Part shown: positions 40,467 through 48,783 of the stretch, in pieces
Layout of the letters: every line of letters begins with the position of its first letter
Position numbering within the stretch: the first letter of the stretch is position 1
Assembly: GCF_014490745.1 (NCBI RefSeq)
Contig: NZ_LZEU01000001.1
Span: forward strand, 930,001 to 994,000
Length of the DNA stretch: 64,000 nt
From: Pseudomonas alcaligenes
GTDB lineage: Bacteria > Pseudomonadota > Gammaproteobacteria > Pseudomonadales > Pseudomonadaceae
Direction: 5' to 3'
Notes under the pieces: generated by a model
Database searches by the model: none
What the model saw: only the letters and a program-made list of their open reading frames with translations
Told to the model about the DNA's origin: nothing
Translations under genes and position numbers: made by a program

Positions 40467-42040
40467 CAGTCGATCACCCGTCCCTTGAGAGCGAAGAGGC
40501 CTTGCGGACGTTTCTGGATGAACAGAATGATCAGCGCGAGGATCAGGATCTTGCCGAGCACGGCGCCGATCTGCGGCTCCAGCAGCTTGTTGGCGATGCC
40601 GAGGCCGAAGGCGGCCATCACGCTACCGGCCAGCTGGCCGACGCCGCCGAGCACCACCACCAGGAAGGAGTCGATGATGTAGCTCTGGCCGAGATCCGGG
40701 CCGACGTTGCCGATCTGGCTCAGGGCCACGCCGCCGAGGCCGGCGATACCGGAGCCGAGGCCGAAGGCGAGCATGTCCACCCGCCCGGTCGGCACGCCGC
40801 AGCAGGCGGCCATGTTGCGGTTCTGCGTGACGGCGCGGACGTTGAGGCCGAGGCGGGTCTTGTTCAGCAACAGCCAGGTCAAGGCCACCACAAAGAGGGC
40901 GAAGCCGATGATCACCATGCGGCTGTAGGGCAGCACCAGGTTCGGCAGCACCTGCACGCCGCCGGACAGCCAGGCCGGGTTGGCCACCTCGACGTTCTGC
41001 GCACCGAAGATCACCCGTACCAGCTGGATCAGCATCAGGCTGATGCCCCAGGTGGCCAGCAGGGTTTCCAGCGGGCGGCCGTAGAGATGGCGGATCACCG
41101 TGCGCTCCAGGGCCATGCCGATGGCGGCGGTGACAAAGAAGGCGATGGGCAGCGCGGCCAGCGGATACAGCGCCAGGTAGCCGGGGGCGAAGTTCTGAAA
41201 GGCGATCTGCACCATGTAGGTGGTGTAGGCACCGAGCATCAGCATCTCGCCGTGGGCCATATTGATCACGCCCAAGAGCCCAAAAGTGATGGCCAGGCCG
41301 AGGGCGGCGAGCAGCAGGATGCTGCCCAGACTCAGGCCGCTGAAGGCCTGGCCGAGCAGCTCGCCGACCAGCAGGCGGCGCTTGACCTGGCCCAGGCTGG
41401 TTTCGGCGGCGGTGCGAACCGCGGCGTCGCTTTCCACACCTTCGGCGAGCAGGCCCTCGAGGCGAGTGCGAGCCTGCGGGTCGCCGCTCTCGCCGAGCAG
41501 GCGCACGGCCTTCAGGCGAATGGCCGGATCCTGGTCGACCAGCTGCAGGTTGGCCAGGGCCAGGGCCAGGGCGGCGCGCACTTCGTCGTTCACTTCGCTG
41601 GCGACGCGGCTGTTGAGCAGTTCCAGCTGCGCCGGCTTGGCGCTCTTCTGCAGTTGCTGGGCTGCGTTGAGGCGGCTGGCGACATCTTCGGCGAGCAGTT
41701 GCTGGCTGGCCTGGGCAATGGCCAGCAGGCCGCGCAGGCGGTTGTTCAGGCGCAGTTTTTTCGGCGCGCTGGCCGGTGTGGCAGTGCCTTCGGCGGCGAC
41801 GAACTGGCCGTCCTGCTCGATAAAGGCGGTTTTGCCGCTGTCGGCGGCCAGGTGGCCGTTCTGCAGGGCATCGAGCAGCGGCTGGCGGGTGGGATCGGGT
41901 TGCGCGGCCCAGCTCTCGAGAAGCCTGGCCTGCTGCGCCGGGTTGGCGGCGACGAAATCATTGGCGTCGCCTGCCTGGGTGGTCAGCGGCACCACGAGCA
42001 GTGCCAGTGACAGCAGAAAGGGAATCAGGGCAGTGGGCAT
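40466..42040 (-). CDS. urtB: urea ABC transporter permease UrtB
   Basis: 524 residues, larger than a plain LivH permease. The N-terminal third has a signal-like hydrophobic start (MPTALIPFLLSLALLVVPL) then an alpha-helical, HEAT-like region (about 25-220), followed by the permease domain with GLLGVINMAHGEMLMLGAY near 250. This N-terminal extension is a known UrtB feature. The ATG at 42040 has AAGGAC upstream; the longer open frame to 42178 runs through a repeat. It is separated from urtA by 192 bases with palindromic repeats. Confidence 0.94.
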   Translation of the reverse strand: MPTALIPFLLSLALLVVPLTTQAGDANDFVAANPAQQARLLESWAAQPDPTRQPLLDALQNGHLAADSGKTAFIEQDGQFVAAEGTATPASAPKKLRLNNRLRGLLAIAQASQQLLAEDVASRLNAAQQLQKSAKPAQLELLNSRVASEVNDEVRAALALALANLQLVDQDPAIRLKAVRLLGESGDPQARTRLEGLLAEGVESDAAVRTAAETSLGQVKRRLLVGELLGQAFSGLSLGSILLLAALGLAITFGLLGVINMAHGEMLMLGAYTTYMVQIAFQNFAPGYLALYPLAALPIAFFVTAAIGMALERTVIRHLYGRPLETLLATWGISLMLIQLVRVIFGAQNVEVANPAWLSGGVQVLPNLVLPYSRMVIIGFALFVVALTWLLLNKTRLGLNVRAVTQNRNMAACCGVPTGRVDMLAFGLGSGIAGLGGVALSQIGNVGPDLGQSYIIDSFLVVVLGGVGQLAGSVMAAFGLGIANKLLEPQIGAVLGKILILALIILFIQKRPQGLFALKGRVID

Positions 42041-42067
42041 GTTGGAACAGTCCTTGGATTGCCGGTG

Positions 42068-42089
42068 CCCGGATTGCATCCGGGCTACG
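42068..42089. repeat. half copy of the CCCGGAT-ATCCGGG repeat
   Basis: CCCGGATTGCATCCGGGCTACG is one arm of the element found complete at 48582-48643. It sits 28 bases upstream of the urtB start and can form a small hairpin on its own. Confidence 0.6.
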
Positions 42090-42120
42090 AGCCCGAGAGA
42101 GGTCGGTGTCGGCTGACACA

Positions 42121-42212
42121 CCCTCTCCCCTGGCCCCTCTCCCGCAGGAGAGGGGAAGGTATGGCCTCGCGCCGTCACCCCTCTCCCCTTGGGAGAGGGG
42201 CAGGGGTGAGGG
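42121..42212. repeat. CCCTCTCCCC...GGGGTGAGGG palindromic element between urtA and urtB
   Basis: Nested inverted repeats, CCCTCTCCCCTGGCCCCTCT at the left and GGGAGAGGGGCAGGGGTGAG at the right, with internal CTCTCCC/GGGAGAG hairpins. Same family as the element between ureB and ureC. It falls directly after the urtA stop, where a stable structure could raise urtA mRNA level relative to the permease genes. Confidence 0.8.
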
Positions 42213-42232
42213 ACTTCGGGCCACGCGAGCCG

Positions 42233-43501
42233 TCAGTTGGACTTCACCGCGTAGTCCGGCTTCTTGTCGTTGCCGGGGATGAACGGGCTCCACGGCTGGG
42301 CGCGCAGCGGGCCTTCGGTCTGCCAGACGATGGAGAACTGACCGTCTTCCTGGACTTCGCCGATCATCACCGGCTTGTGCAGGTGGTGGTTGGTCTTGTC
42401 CATGGTCAGGGTGTAGCCGCTCGGTGCGGCGAAGGTCTGCCCGGCCAGGGCTTCACGCACCTTGTCGACGTCGGTGGTGCCGGCTTTTTCTACCGCTTGC
42501 GCCCACATGTTGATGCCGACGTAGGTGGCTTCCATCGGGTCGTTGGTCACTGCGGTCTGGTAGTTCGGCAGGTTCTTGGCCTTGGCGTAGGCCTTCCACT
42601 TGCTGACGAAGGCGCTGTTGACCGGGTTGTCCACCGACTCGAAGTAGTTCCAGGCGGCCAGCTGGCCCACCAGTGGCTTGGTGTCGATGCCGCGCAGTTC
42701 TTCTTCGCCCACCGAGAAGGCCACCACCGGGATGTCGGTGGCTTCGATGCCCTGGTTGGCCAGTTCCTTGTAGAACGGCACGTTGGAATCGCCGTTGACG
42801 GTGGAGATCACCGCGGTCTTGCCGCCAGCGGAGAACTTCTTGATGTTGGCGACGATGGTCTGGTAGTCGCTATGGCCGAAGGGGGTGTAGACCTCTTCGA
42901 TGTCCTTGTCGGCCACACCTTTGCTGTGCAGGAAGCTGCGCAGGATCTTGTTGGTGGTGCGCGGGTAGACGTAGTCGGTGCCGAGCAGGAAGTAGCGCTT
43001 GGCGGCGCCGCCGTCTTCGCTCATCAGGTATTCCACCGCCGGGATGGCCTGCTGGTTCGGCGCCGCGCCGGTGTAGAACACGTTCGGCGACATCTCTTCG
43101 CCTTCGTACTGCACCGGGTAGAACAGCAGGCCGTTGAGCTCCTCGAATACCGGCAGCACGGATTTGCGCGATACCGAAGTCCAGCAGCCGAAGACCACGT
43201 CGACCTTGTCCTGGGTCAGCAGCTGGCGCGCCTTCTCGGCGAACAGCGGCCAGTTGGAGGCCGGGTCGACCACCACCGGCTCGAGCTTCTTGCCGTTGAC
43301 CCCGCCCTTGGCGTTGATCTCGTCGATGGTCATCAACGCCATGTCTTTCAGCGAGGTTTCGGAAATGGCCATGGTGCCGGACAGCGAGTGCAGGATGCCG
43401 ACCTTGATGGTCTCGGCGGCCTGCAGGCTGTACGGGAACAAGCCGCTGAGCAGCAGAGCGCTGGCGGCGAGGGTGGACTTCAGAAATGGACGGCGTTTCA
43501 T
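42233..43501 (-). CDS. urtA: urea-binding protein UrtA
   Basis: 422-residue periplasmic binding protein of the amide/urea group; conserved LHSLSGTMAISETSLKDM near residue 38 and NLPNYQTAVTNDPMEATYVG near 305. The N-terminus reads KRRPFLKS followed by a hydrophobic stretch to LQA, which matches the twin-arginine (Tat) export motif RRxFLK, so export may be through Tat rather than Sec. It is the first gene of urtABCDE, about 56 bases downstream of a sigma-54 promoter. Substrate assignment as urea rests on the full urt set and the neighbouring urease operon. Confidence 0.95.
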   Translation of the reverse strand: MKRRPFLKSTLAASALLLSGLFPYSLQAAETIKVGILHSLSGTMAISETSLKDMALMTIDEINAKGGVNGKKLEPVVVDPASNWPLFAEKARQLLTQDKVDVVFGCWTSVSRKSVLPVFEELNGLLFYPVQYEGEEMSPNVFYTGAAPNQQAIPAVEYLMSEDGGAAKRYFLLGTDYVYPRTTNKILRSFLHSKGVADKDIEEVYTPFGHSDYQTIVANIKKFSAGGKTAVISTVNGDSNVPFYKELANQGIEATDIPVVAFSVGEEELRGIDTKPLVGQLAAWNYFESVDNPVNSAFVSKWKAYAKAKNLPNYQTAVTNDPMEATYVGINMWAQAVEKAGTTDVDKVREALAGQTFAAPSGYTLTMDKTNHHLHKPVMIGEVQEDGQFSIVWQTEGPLRAQPWSPFIPGNDKKPDYAVKSN

Positions 43502-43556
43502 CTTGTTAGGGCTCCATGCGCATCAATGAGGACCGAAGGGGGTCGTCAGTCCTTTG

Positions 43557-43572
43557 GCAGCATCCGTGCCAA
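43557..43572 (-). promoter_or_regulatory. sigma-54 promoter of the urt operon
   Basis: On the minus strand TTGGCACG, four bases (GATG), then CTGC gives the -24/-12 arrangement with one change from consensus, the same C-for-T seen at crcZ. It lies 56 bases upstream of the urtA ATG. NtrC-controlled sigma-54 expression of urea genes under nitrogen limitation is well known. NtrC sites were not identified by eye. Confidence 0.85.
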
Positions 43573-43708
43573 GCCCGGCAAAGCCTTGTACTTGAAAGGT
43601 TTGTCGACCTTTCGTCCGAATTTCGCGGGGAAGCTGCTGCACGCATGTGGTGCGCGAAAACCAGGGTGGAGCGGCTTTATTCGGGGCCTGCACCCTTTTG
43701 TGGCGGCC

Positions 43709-44302
43709 CTACTGCAGGTAGCCCTTGACCCCGGTGAAGATGATCTGCGCGGCCAGGGCACAGACGAACAGACCCATCAGCCGGCTGAGGATCTGCAGGC
43801 CCTGCTGACCGAGCAGGCGCTCGACCCGGTCGGACAGATAGAGCACGGCGCCCACCGTGGCACTGGCGATGGTGATGGCGAGGATGGCGGCCAGTTTGTC
43901 TTCCCACTGCGGCTGGTTGATGCCCATCACCAGCAGCGCACCGATGGTGCCGGGGCCGACGGTGAGGGGGATGGTCAGCGGCACTATGGTGACGTCCTGC
44001 TGCACGTTGTCGGCCTGCACCGCCGACTTGCCCTGGGCCATGCCCAGGGCGGAGATGAACAGCACGGAACCGGCGCCGATGCGGAAGGCGTCGGGGGTGA
44101 TGCCGAAGATCTCGAAGATGGTCTGGCCGAACAGGTACAGCAGCACGCTGGCGATCAGGCTGCCCAGCGCCACTTTCCAGGCCAGCTTCTTGCGTTCCTT
44201 GACGCTGTAGCCGGGGGTCAGGCCGATGAAGCAGGACAACACGAAGAACGGGCTATAGAGCACCAGCATCTTCAGGTACACGGTGAACAGCAGGGAGAGC
44301 AT
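43709..44302 (-). CDS. MarC family integral membrane protein
   Basis: 197 residues with six hydrophobic segments, matching the UPF0056/MarC family: FFVLSCFIGLTPGYS near the N-terminus, IVPLTIPLTVGPGTIGALLV near residue 108. The function is unknown; the name comes from an early link with the mar locus, not supported since. The ATG at 44302 is chosen over a TTG two codons upstream. It lies between the urt promoter region and retS, with its own strand-mate retS 55 bases upstream. PAO1 has a different-named gene at this position as far as I recall. Confidence 0.9.
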   Translation of the reverse strand: MLSLLFTVYLKMLVLYSPFFVLSCFIGLTPGYSVKERKKLAWKVALGSLIASVLLYLFGQTIFEIFGITPDAFRIGAGSVLFISALGMAQGKSAVQADNVQQDVTIVPLTIPLTVGPGTIGALLVMGINQPQWEDKLAAILAITIASATVGAVLYLSDRVERLLGQQGLQILSRLMGLFVCALAAQIIFTGVKGYLQ

Positions 44303-44357
44303 GGGCAAGGCTCGTCAGAAAGCGATGGCGCAAGCATAGCGGCCTGCGCCAGGGGCG

Positions 44358-47159
44358 TCAGGAGGGCAGCACGTCGTGCTGGTCGCGGCGCTGCTTCTCG
44401 CCGACCCAGTGGGCGATCAGCTCGCGCAGCTGGGACATTTCCACCGGTTTGGACATGTGTCCGTCCATGCCGACCTGGCGCGCGCGCTCCTTGTGCTCGG
44501 CGAGGATGTGTGCGGTAAGCGCCACCACCGGGGTGCGGCTGCGCCGCTCGCGCTCTTCCCAGGCACGCAGCTGGGCGGTGGCGGAGAAGCCGTCGAGCAC
44601 CGGCATTTCGCAGTCCATCAGCACCAGGTCGTACTGCTGCGCCTGCATCGCCTGCAGGGCTTCCTCGCCGTTGCTGGCGGTGTCCGGCTGCAGGTTGAGC
44701 TTGCTCAGCATGCCGCGGATGACCTTGGTGGAGATGCTGTTGTCCTCGGCCACCAGGATGCGGAAGTCCTCCGGCACCTGGATGGCGCCGTTGTCGCCAG
44801 CCAGGTTCGGCGACGGAGCGAGGCTGCCGCTGCTGCGCTGAGCCAGCTCGTCGGCGAGGGTGGTCTTGAGCGTGTAGCCGGCCACCGGCTTGGCCAGGAT
44901 GCGCTTGATCCCGGCATTGCGCGCGATGATCTTGCTCGGCGCATTGCTGATGCCGGTGAGCATGATCAGCAGGATGTCGTGGTTGAGGCTGGGGTCTTCC
45001 TTGATCTTGGCCGCCAGTTGCATGCCGGTCATGCCGGGCATGTCCTGGTCGAGCAGCACCACGTCGAAGAACTCGCGCAGGTGCGCCTTGGTGCGCAGCA
45101 GGGCCAGGGCTTCCTTGCCGGAGGCCACGGCGCTGGCCTGCAGGCCCCAGGCGCCGCACTGCTGTACCAGCAGCTTGCGGCAGGTCTCGTTGTCGTCCAC
45201 CACCAGCAGGCGCGCACCCTGCAGCGGGCTGTCGAGGTCGGCGGTGGGGTGCTCCAGGCGCTCGGGATCCAGCGGCAGGTTGAGCCACAGGGTGCTGCCC
45301 TGGCTGCCGCCGCTCTGGATGCCGAACTCGCCATCCATCAGGCGGATCAGCTGGCGAGCGATGATCAGGCCCAGACGCCCGCCGAGCTTGGTGGCGCTGA
45401 GGAAGTCGGTGCTGTGCAACTCGGTGTTGAGCAGTGCATCGCGCTCGCGCGCTTCCAGCGGGCGGCCGCTGTCCTGCACGGCGATGCGCAGGCGTGGGCT
45501 CTTGCCATCGTTGTCCAGCGCTACCACCAGCAGGATCTCGCCTTCGTCGGTCTGGCGGAAGGCGTTGTCGAGCAGGCTCATCAGCGCCTGGCGCAGGCGT
45601 GTCGGGTCGCCGCTGATCACTCGCGGGACTTGCGGCTGCATAAAGCTGATCAGCTCGACGCGCTGCTGCTCGGCCTTGGCGCGGAAGATGTCCAGGCAGT
45701 CGTCGACCAGGGCGTTGAGGTCGAACTGCACGTCGTCCAGCTCGATCTGCCCGGACTCCAGCTTGGAGATGTCGAGGATCTCGTTGATCAGGGTCAGCAG
45801 CTCGTTGCCGGCGCTGTGGATGGTCTGCACATGGTCGCGCTGCTTGGCCGACAGCGGCGTACCGAGCAGCAGCTCGGTCATGCCCAGCACGCCATTCATC
45901 GGGGTGCGGATCTCGTGGCTGATCTTGGCCAGGAATTCGGCCTTGGCCTTCAGCTCGGCGCTGGTGGCCGCTTCGCTGGTGCGCTGCTGCAGGGTGTCGC
46001 TCTGGATCAGGCGCTGGCGCTCGGCCAGGGCGATGCTGAGGATCAGGCCGCAGAGCATGGCCACGCTGAAGGCGCTCAGCACCAGCCAGCCGGGGTTGAG
46101 CTGGTCGAAGCCGAACAGCACCGGCACCAGGGCGCCGAAGCCGAGGTCGAAGATCAGCAGGGCGGCGACGATCAGCCGCGCCGGCTGGTAGCCGCGCAGC
46201 CAGTGCACGCAGGCTACGGCCGGCACGGTCACGGCGGTCATGATCACCAGGCTGTAGATCAGCCAGCTGTGCCAGAACAGGCCGGTGCTGATCAGTAGGG
46301 CGAACAGGCCGATCAGCAGGATCTCGCCGCGCAGCAGGTGGCGCAGCGGGCTGCGTTCGGCGGCGGTGTCGCGGAAGAAGCACAGGGTGAAGGCCAGCAG
46401 GCAGAGGGAGGTGGCGAGGGCTGCGAGGTCGGCGATCAGTGACTGGTTGTAGCTCTGCTCGGGCAGCCACACGGCCAGCAGGCCGATGTTACAGGTGGCC
46501 GACAGCGCCAGCCCGGCATGCATGCCGGCCAGCCACAGGCTGCTGGCGGTGGGCGAGTAGGCCATGCGCAGCAGGTTGAACAGGCACAGCAGGAGCAGGC
46601 CGCCGAGCAGGGCGCCGAACAGGTAGGCCGGTTTCTCCTGGGTCACCAGCTCGCGCTGGTCGATGACCTTGAACCACAGCATCAGCGCGTGGTTGGAGGT
46701 CATGCGCAGGTAGGCTACGCGCGGCTGGTTGTCGTTCGGCGTGGGAAACAGGTAGGAGCGCGACGGCAGTGGGCGCGAATCCATCGGCAGCGCTTCGCCG
46801 GTCTGCAGTTGCTGCTCCAGGGTGTCGCCCTGCAGCAGGTAGTAGTCCAGGTGCTGCACCCGCGGGGCGAACAGCCACAGCCAGTGCGGCTGCTGGTAGG
46901 CCGGCAGCTCGATGCGCAGCCAGGCGGCCTGGTTCGAGGCGGGGTAGGTGATGGCGCGGCGGTCGAGGGGCTGGAAGCGTGAAGTCTGGCTGCGGACTTC
47001 GGCGAAGGTCATGCGGGCGCTCTTGTCGAGCAGGATCGACCAGTTCTCCCTGCTGTCCGCGGCGGGTGCCGGGCTGGCCTGCGCTGGTGCCATTGCCAGA
47101 CAAGACAGGCTGAACAACAGACTGACGAGGAGTCCTGTGGCGATCCTGAGCCGTCGCAC
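44358..47159 (-). CDS. retS: RetS hybrid sensor kinase
   Basis: Controls the switch between acute and biofilm lifestyles, by forming complexes with GacS and blocking GacA phosphorylation. 933 residues: signal-like N-terminus, periplasmic 7TMR-DISM extracellular domain (about 30-165), seven membrane helices (about 170-375), DHp with His415 in SHEIRTP, an ATPase domain whose G boxes are altered (DSGRPLE, GGRLGL), and two receivers with Asp704 and Asp849. The GTG start at 47159 has AAGGGA upstream; an in-frame ATG at 47201 lacks one and lies upstream of a TATAAT. The retS-purD-purH-fis-dusB order identifies it. Confidence 0.93.
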   Translation of the reverse strand: MRRLRIATGLLVSLLFSLSCLAMAPAQASPAPAADSRENWSILLDKSARMTFAEVRSQTSRFQPLDRRAITYPASNQAAWLRIELPAYQQPHWLWLFAPRVQHLDYYLLQGDTLEQQLQTGEALPMDSRPLPSRSYLFPTPNDNQPRVAYLRMTSNHALMLWFKVIDQRELVTQEKPAYLFGALLGGLLLLCLFNLLRMAYSPTASSLWLAGMHAGLALSATCNIGLLAVWLPEQSYNQSLIADLAALATSLCLLAFTLCFFRDTAAERSPLRHLLRGEILLIGLFALLISTGLFWHSWLIYSLVIMTAVTVPAVACVHWLRGYQPARLIVAALLIFDLGFGALVPVLFGFDQLNPGWLVLSAFSVAMLCGLILSIALAERQRLIQSDTLQQRTSEAATSAELKAKAEFLAKISHEIRTPMNGVLGMTELLLGTPLSAKQRDHVQTIHSAGNELLTLINEILDISKLESGQIELDDVQFDLNALVDDCLDIFRAKAEQQRVELISFMQPQVPRVISGDPTRLRQALMSLLDNAFRQTDEGEILLVVALDNDGKSPRLRIAVQDSGRPLEARERDALLNTELHSTDFLSATKLGGRLGLIIARQLIRLMDGEFGIQSGGSQGSTLWLNLPLDPERLEHPTADLDSPLQGARLLVVDDNETCRKLLVQQCGAWGLQASAVASGKEALALLRTKAHLREFFDVVLLDQDMPGMTGMQLAAKIKEDPSLNHDILLIMLTGISNAPSKIIARNAGIKRILAKPVAGYTLKTTLADELAQRSSGSLAPSPNLAGDNGAIQVPEDFRILVAEDNSISTKVIRGMLSKLNLQPDTASNGEEALQAMQAQQYDLVLMDCEMPVLDGFSATAQLRAWEERERRSRTPVVALTAHILAEHKERARQVGMDGHMSKPVEMSQLRELIAHWVGEKQRRDQHDVLPS

Positions 47160-47190
47160 GGGCGAAGTCCCTTCGATAGTGAATCCCCCG

Positions 47191-47196
47191 ATTATA
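47191..47196 (-). promoter_or_regulatory. -10 element TATAAT upstream of retS
   Basis: On the minus strand the perfect hexamer TATAAT lies 32 bases upstream of the GTG start of retS and just after the purD terminator. A -35 partner is weak. Transcription would start near 47183, downstream of the ATG at 47201, which supports the GTG start. Confidence 0.5.
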
Positions 47197-47211
47197 GCCA
47201 TGGCTAATGCA

Positions 47212-47239
47212 CAAAAGGCAGCCGCGAGGCTGCCTTTTG
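47212..47239 (-). terminator. purD terminator
   Basis: CAAAAGGCAGCC-GCGA-GGCTGCCTTTTG is a perfect 12-base stem with a 4-base loop and T runs on both strands. It starts 35 bases after the purD stop and isolates purD from retS. Confidence 0.92.
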
Positions 47240-47273
47240 TGGGGGCTTTACCGGATATTTACCCGGCTATCAC

Positions 47274-48566
47274 TCAGTTCTTACCCTGCTCGCGGGCAAT
47301 GGCGCGGTAGCCGATGTCGCTGCGGTAGAAGCTGCCGTTCCAGCGGATCTGCTCGGCCAGGCGGTAGGCCTGCTGCTGGGCATCGGACACGCTGTTGCCG
47401 ATGGCGGTGGCGCACAGCACGCGACCACCTGCGGTGACCACTTCACCGGCTGCGTTCAGCGCGGTGCCGGCGTGGAATACCTTGCCGTCGATCTTGGCGG
47501 CGGCGTCCAGGCCTTGGATCACGTCACCCTTGGCGTAATCGGCCGGGTAGCCACCAGCGGCGATCACCACGCCCACGGTCGGGCGCGGATCCCAGGTCGC
47601 TTCGACCTTGTCCAGCGCCTTGGCCAGGGCGGCTTCGACCAGCAACACCAGGGAGCTTTCCAGGCGCACCATGATCGGCTGGGTTTCCGGGTCGCCGAAG
47701 CGGCAGTTGAACTCGATGACCTTGGGCGCACCGCTCTTGTCGATCATCAGGCCGGCGTAGAGGAAGCCGGTGTAGACGTTGCCTTCGGCTGCCATGCCGC
47801 GCACGGTCGGGTAGATCACTTCGTCCATCACGCGCTTGTGCACGTCTGCGGTGACCACCGGGGCCGGCGAGTAGGCGCCCATGCCGCCGGTGTTGGGGCC
47901 GGTGTCGCCGTCGCCAACACGCTTGTGATCCTGGCTGGTGGCCATCGGCAGCACGTTCTCGCCGTCGACCATAACGATGAAGCTGGCTTCTTCGCCGTCG
48001 AGGAATTCCTCGATCACCACGCGGGCGCCGGCGTCGCCGAAGGCGTTGCCCGACAGCATGTCGCGTACGGCTTCTTCGGCCTCTTCCAGAGTCATGGCGA
48101 CGATCACGCCTTTACCGGCGGCCAAACCGTCAGCCTTGACCACGATCGGTGCGCCTTTCTCGCGCAGGTAGGCCAGCGCCGGCTCGACTTCGGTGAAGTT
48201 CTGGTAGTCGGCAGTGGGAATCGCGTGACGCGCGAGGAAGTCCTTGGTGAAGGCCTTGGAGCCTTCCAGCTGGGCGGCTGCGGCGGTGGGGCCGAAGATG
48301 TCCAGCTTGCGCGAACGGAACAGGTCAACCACGCCTTTGACCAGCGGCGCTTCCGGGCCGACGATGGTCAGCTGCACGTTCTTCTCGGCGAAGTCGGCCA
48401 GCTGTTCGATGGCCAGCACGTCGATGGCGACGTTCTCGCACTTGGCTTCGGTGGCGGTGCCGGCGTTGCCCGGGGCGACGAAGACTTTCTCGACGCGCTT
48501 GTCCTGCGCCACTTTCCAGGCCAGGGCGTGCTCACGGCCGCCGCTGCCTATGATCAATACGTTCAT
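47274..48566 (-). CDS. purD: phosphoribosylamine-glycine ligase PurD
   Basis: 430-residue ATP-grasp ligase of the second step in purine synthesis. N-terminal [18 protein letters not shown] is the family signature; the ATP-grasp loop [10 protein letters not shown] near residue 145 and [10 protein letters not shown] near 288 are present. AGGAGA is eight bases before the ATG. It follows purH by 217 bases, with a palindromic repeat ending four bases before that ribosome binding site. A strong terminator ends the unit. Confidence 0.97.
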   Translation of the reverse strand: MNVLIIGSGGREHALAWKVAQDKRVEKVFVAPGNAGTATEAKCENVAIDVLAIEQLADFAEKNVQLTIVGPEAPLVKGVVDLFRSRKLDIFGPTAAAAQLEGSKAFTKDFLARHAIPTADYQNFTEVEPALAYLREKGAPIVVKADGLAAGKGVIVAMTLEEAEEAVRDMLSGNAFGDAGARVVIEEFLDGEEASFIVMVDGENVLPMATSQDHKRVGDGDTGPNTGGMGAYSPAPVVTADVHKRVMDEVIYPTVRGMAAEGNVYTGFLYAGLMIDKSGAPKVIEFNCRFGDPETQPIMVRLESSLVLLVEAALAKALDKVEATWDPRPTVGVVIAAGGYPADYAKGDVIQGLDAAAKIDGKVFHAGTALNAAGEVVTAGGRVLCATAIGNSVSDAQQQAYRLAEQIRWNGSFYRSDIGYRAIAREQGKN

Positions 48567-48581
48567 GGGGTATCTCCTGAC

Positions 48582-48643
48582 CGTAGCCCGGATGCAATCC
48601 GGGGCTTTTGAGTGGGGTGTCCCCGGATTTCATCCGGGCTACG
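48582..48643. repeat. CGTAGCCCGGAT palindromic repeat in the purD leader
   Basis: CGTAGCCCGGATGCAATCCG (48582) is the inverted partner of CGGATTTCATCCGGGCTACG ending at 48643, with a 16-base centre. It ends 15 bases upstream of the purD ATG, adjoining its Shine-Dalgarno sequence. A half copy occurs at 42068-42089. This repeat type is common in Pseudomonas genomes, in my recollection. Confidence 0.85.
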
Positions 48644-48783
48644 ACGCAAATCTTTCGGGCCGCGATGGAGCGGGTGGATGCTAGGCGCGGATGGCTTCGA
48701 TAAGCGCAGTTGCCGACTGGCAATGAGCATTAGCGAAGTCGTCCGCAACAACGCAGACGCCTGCTACAGCGCGGCCATGCCAA

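Noticed and set aside
43709..44302. MarC as a multiple antibiotic resistance determinant
   Set aside because: Family members are membrane proteins of unknown function, and resistance has not been confirmed; context gives no support.
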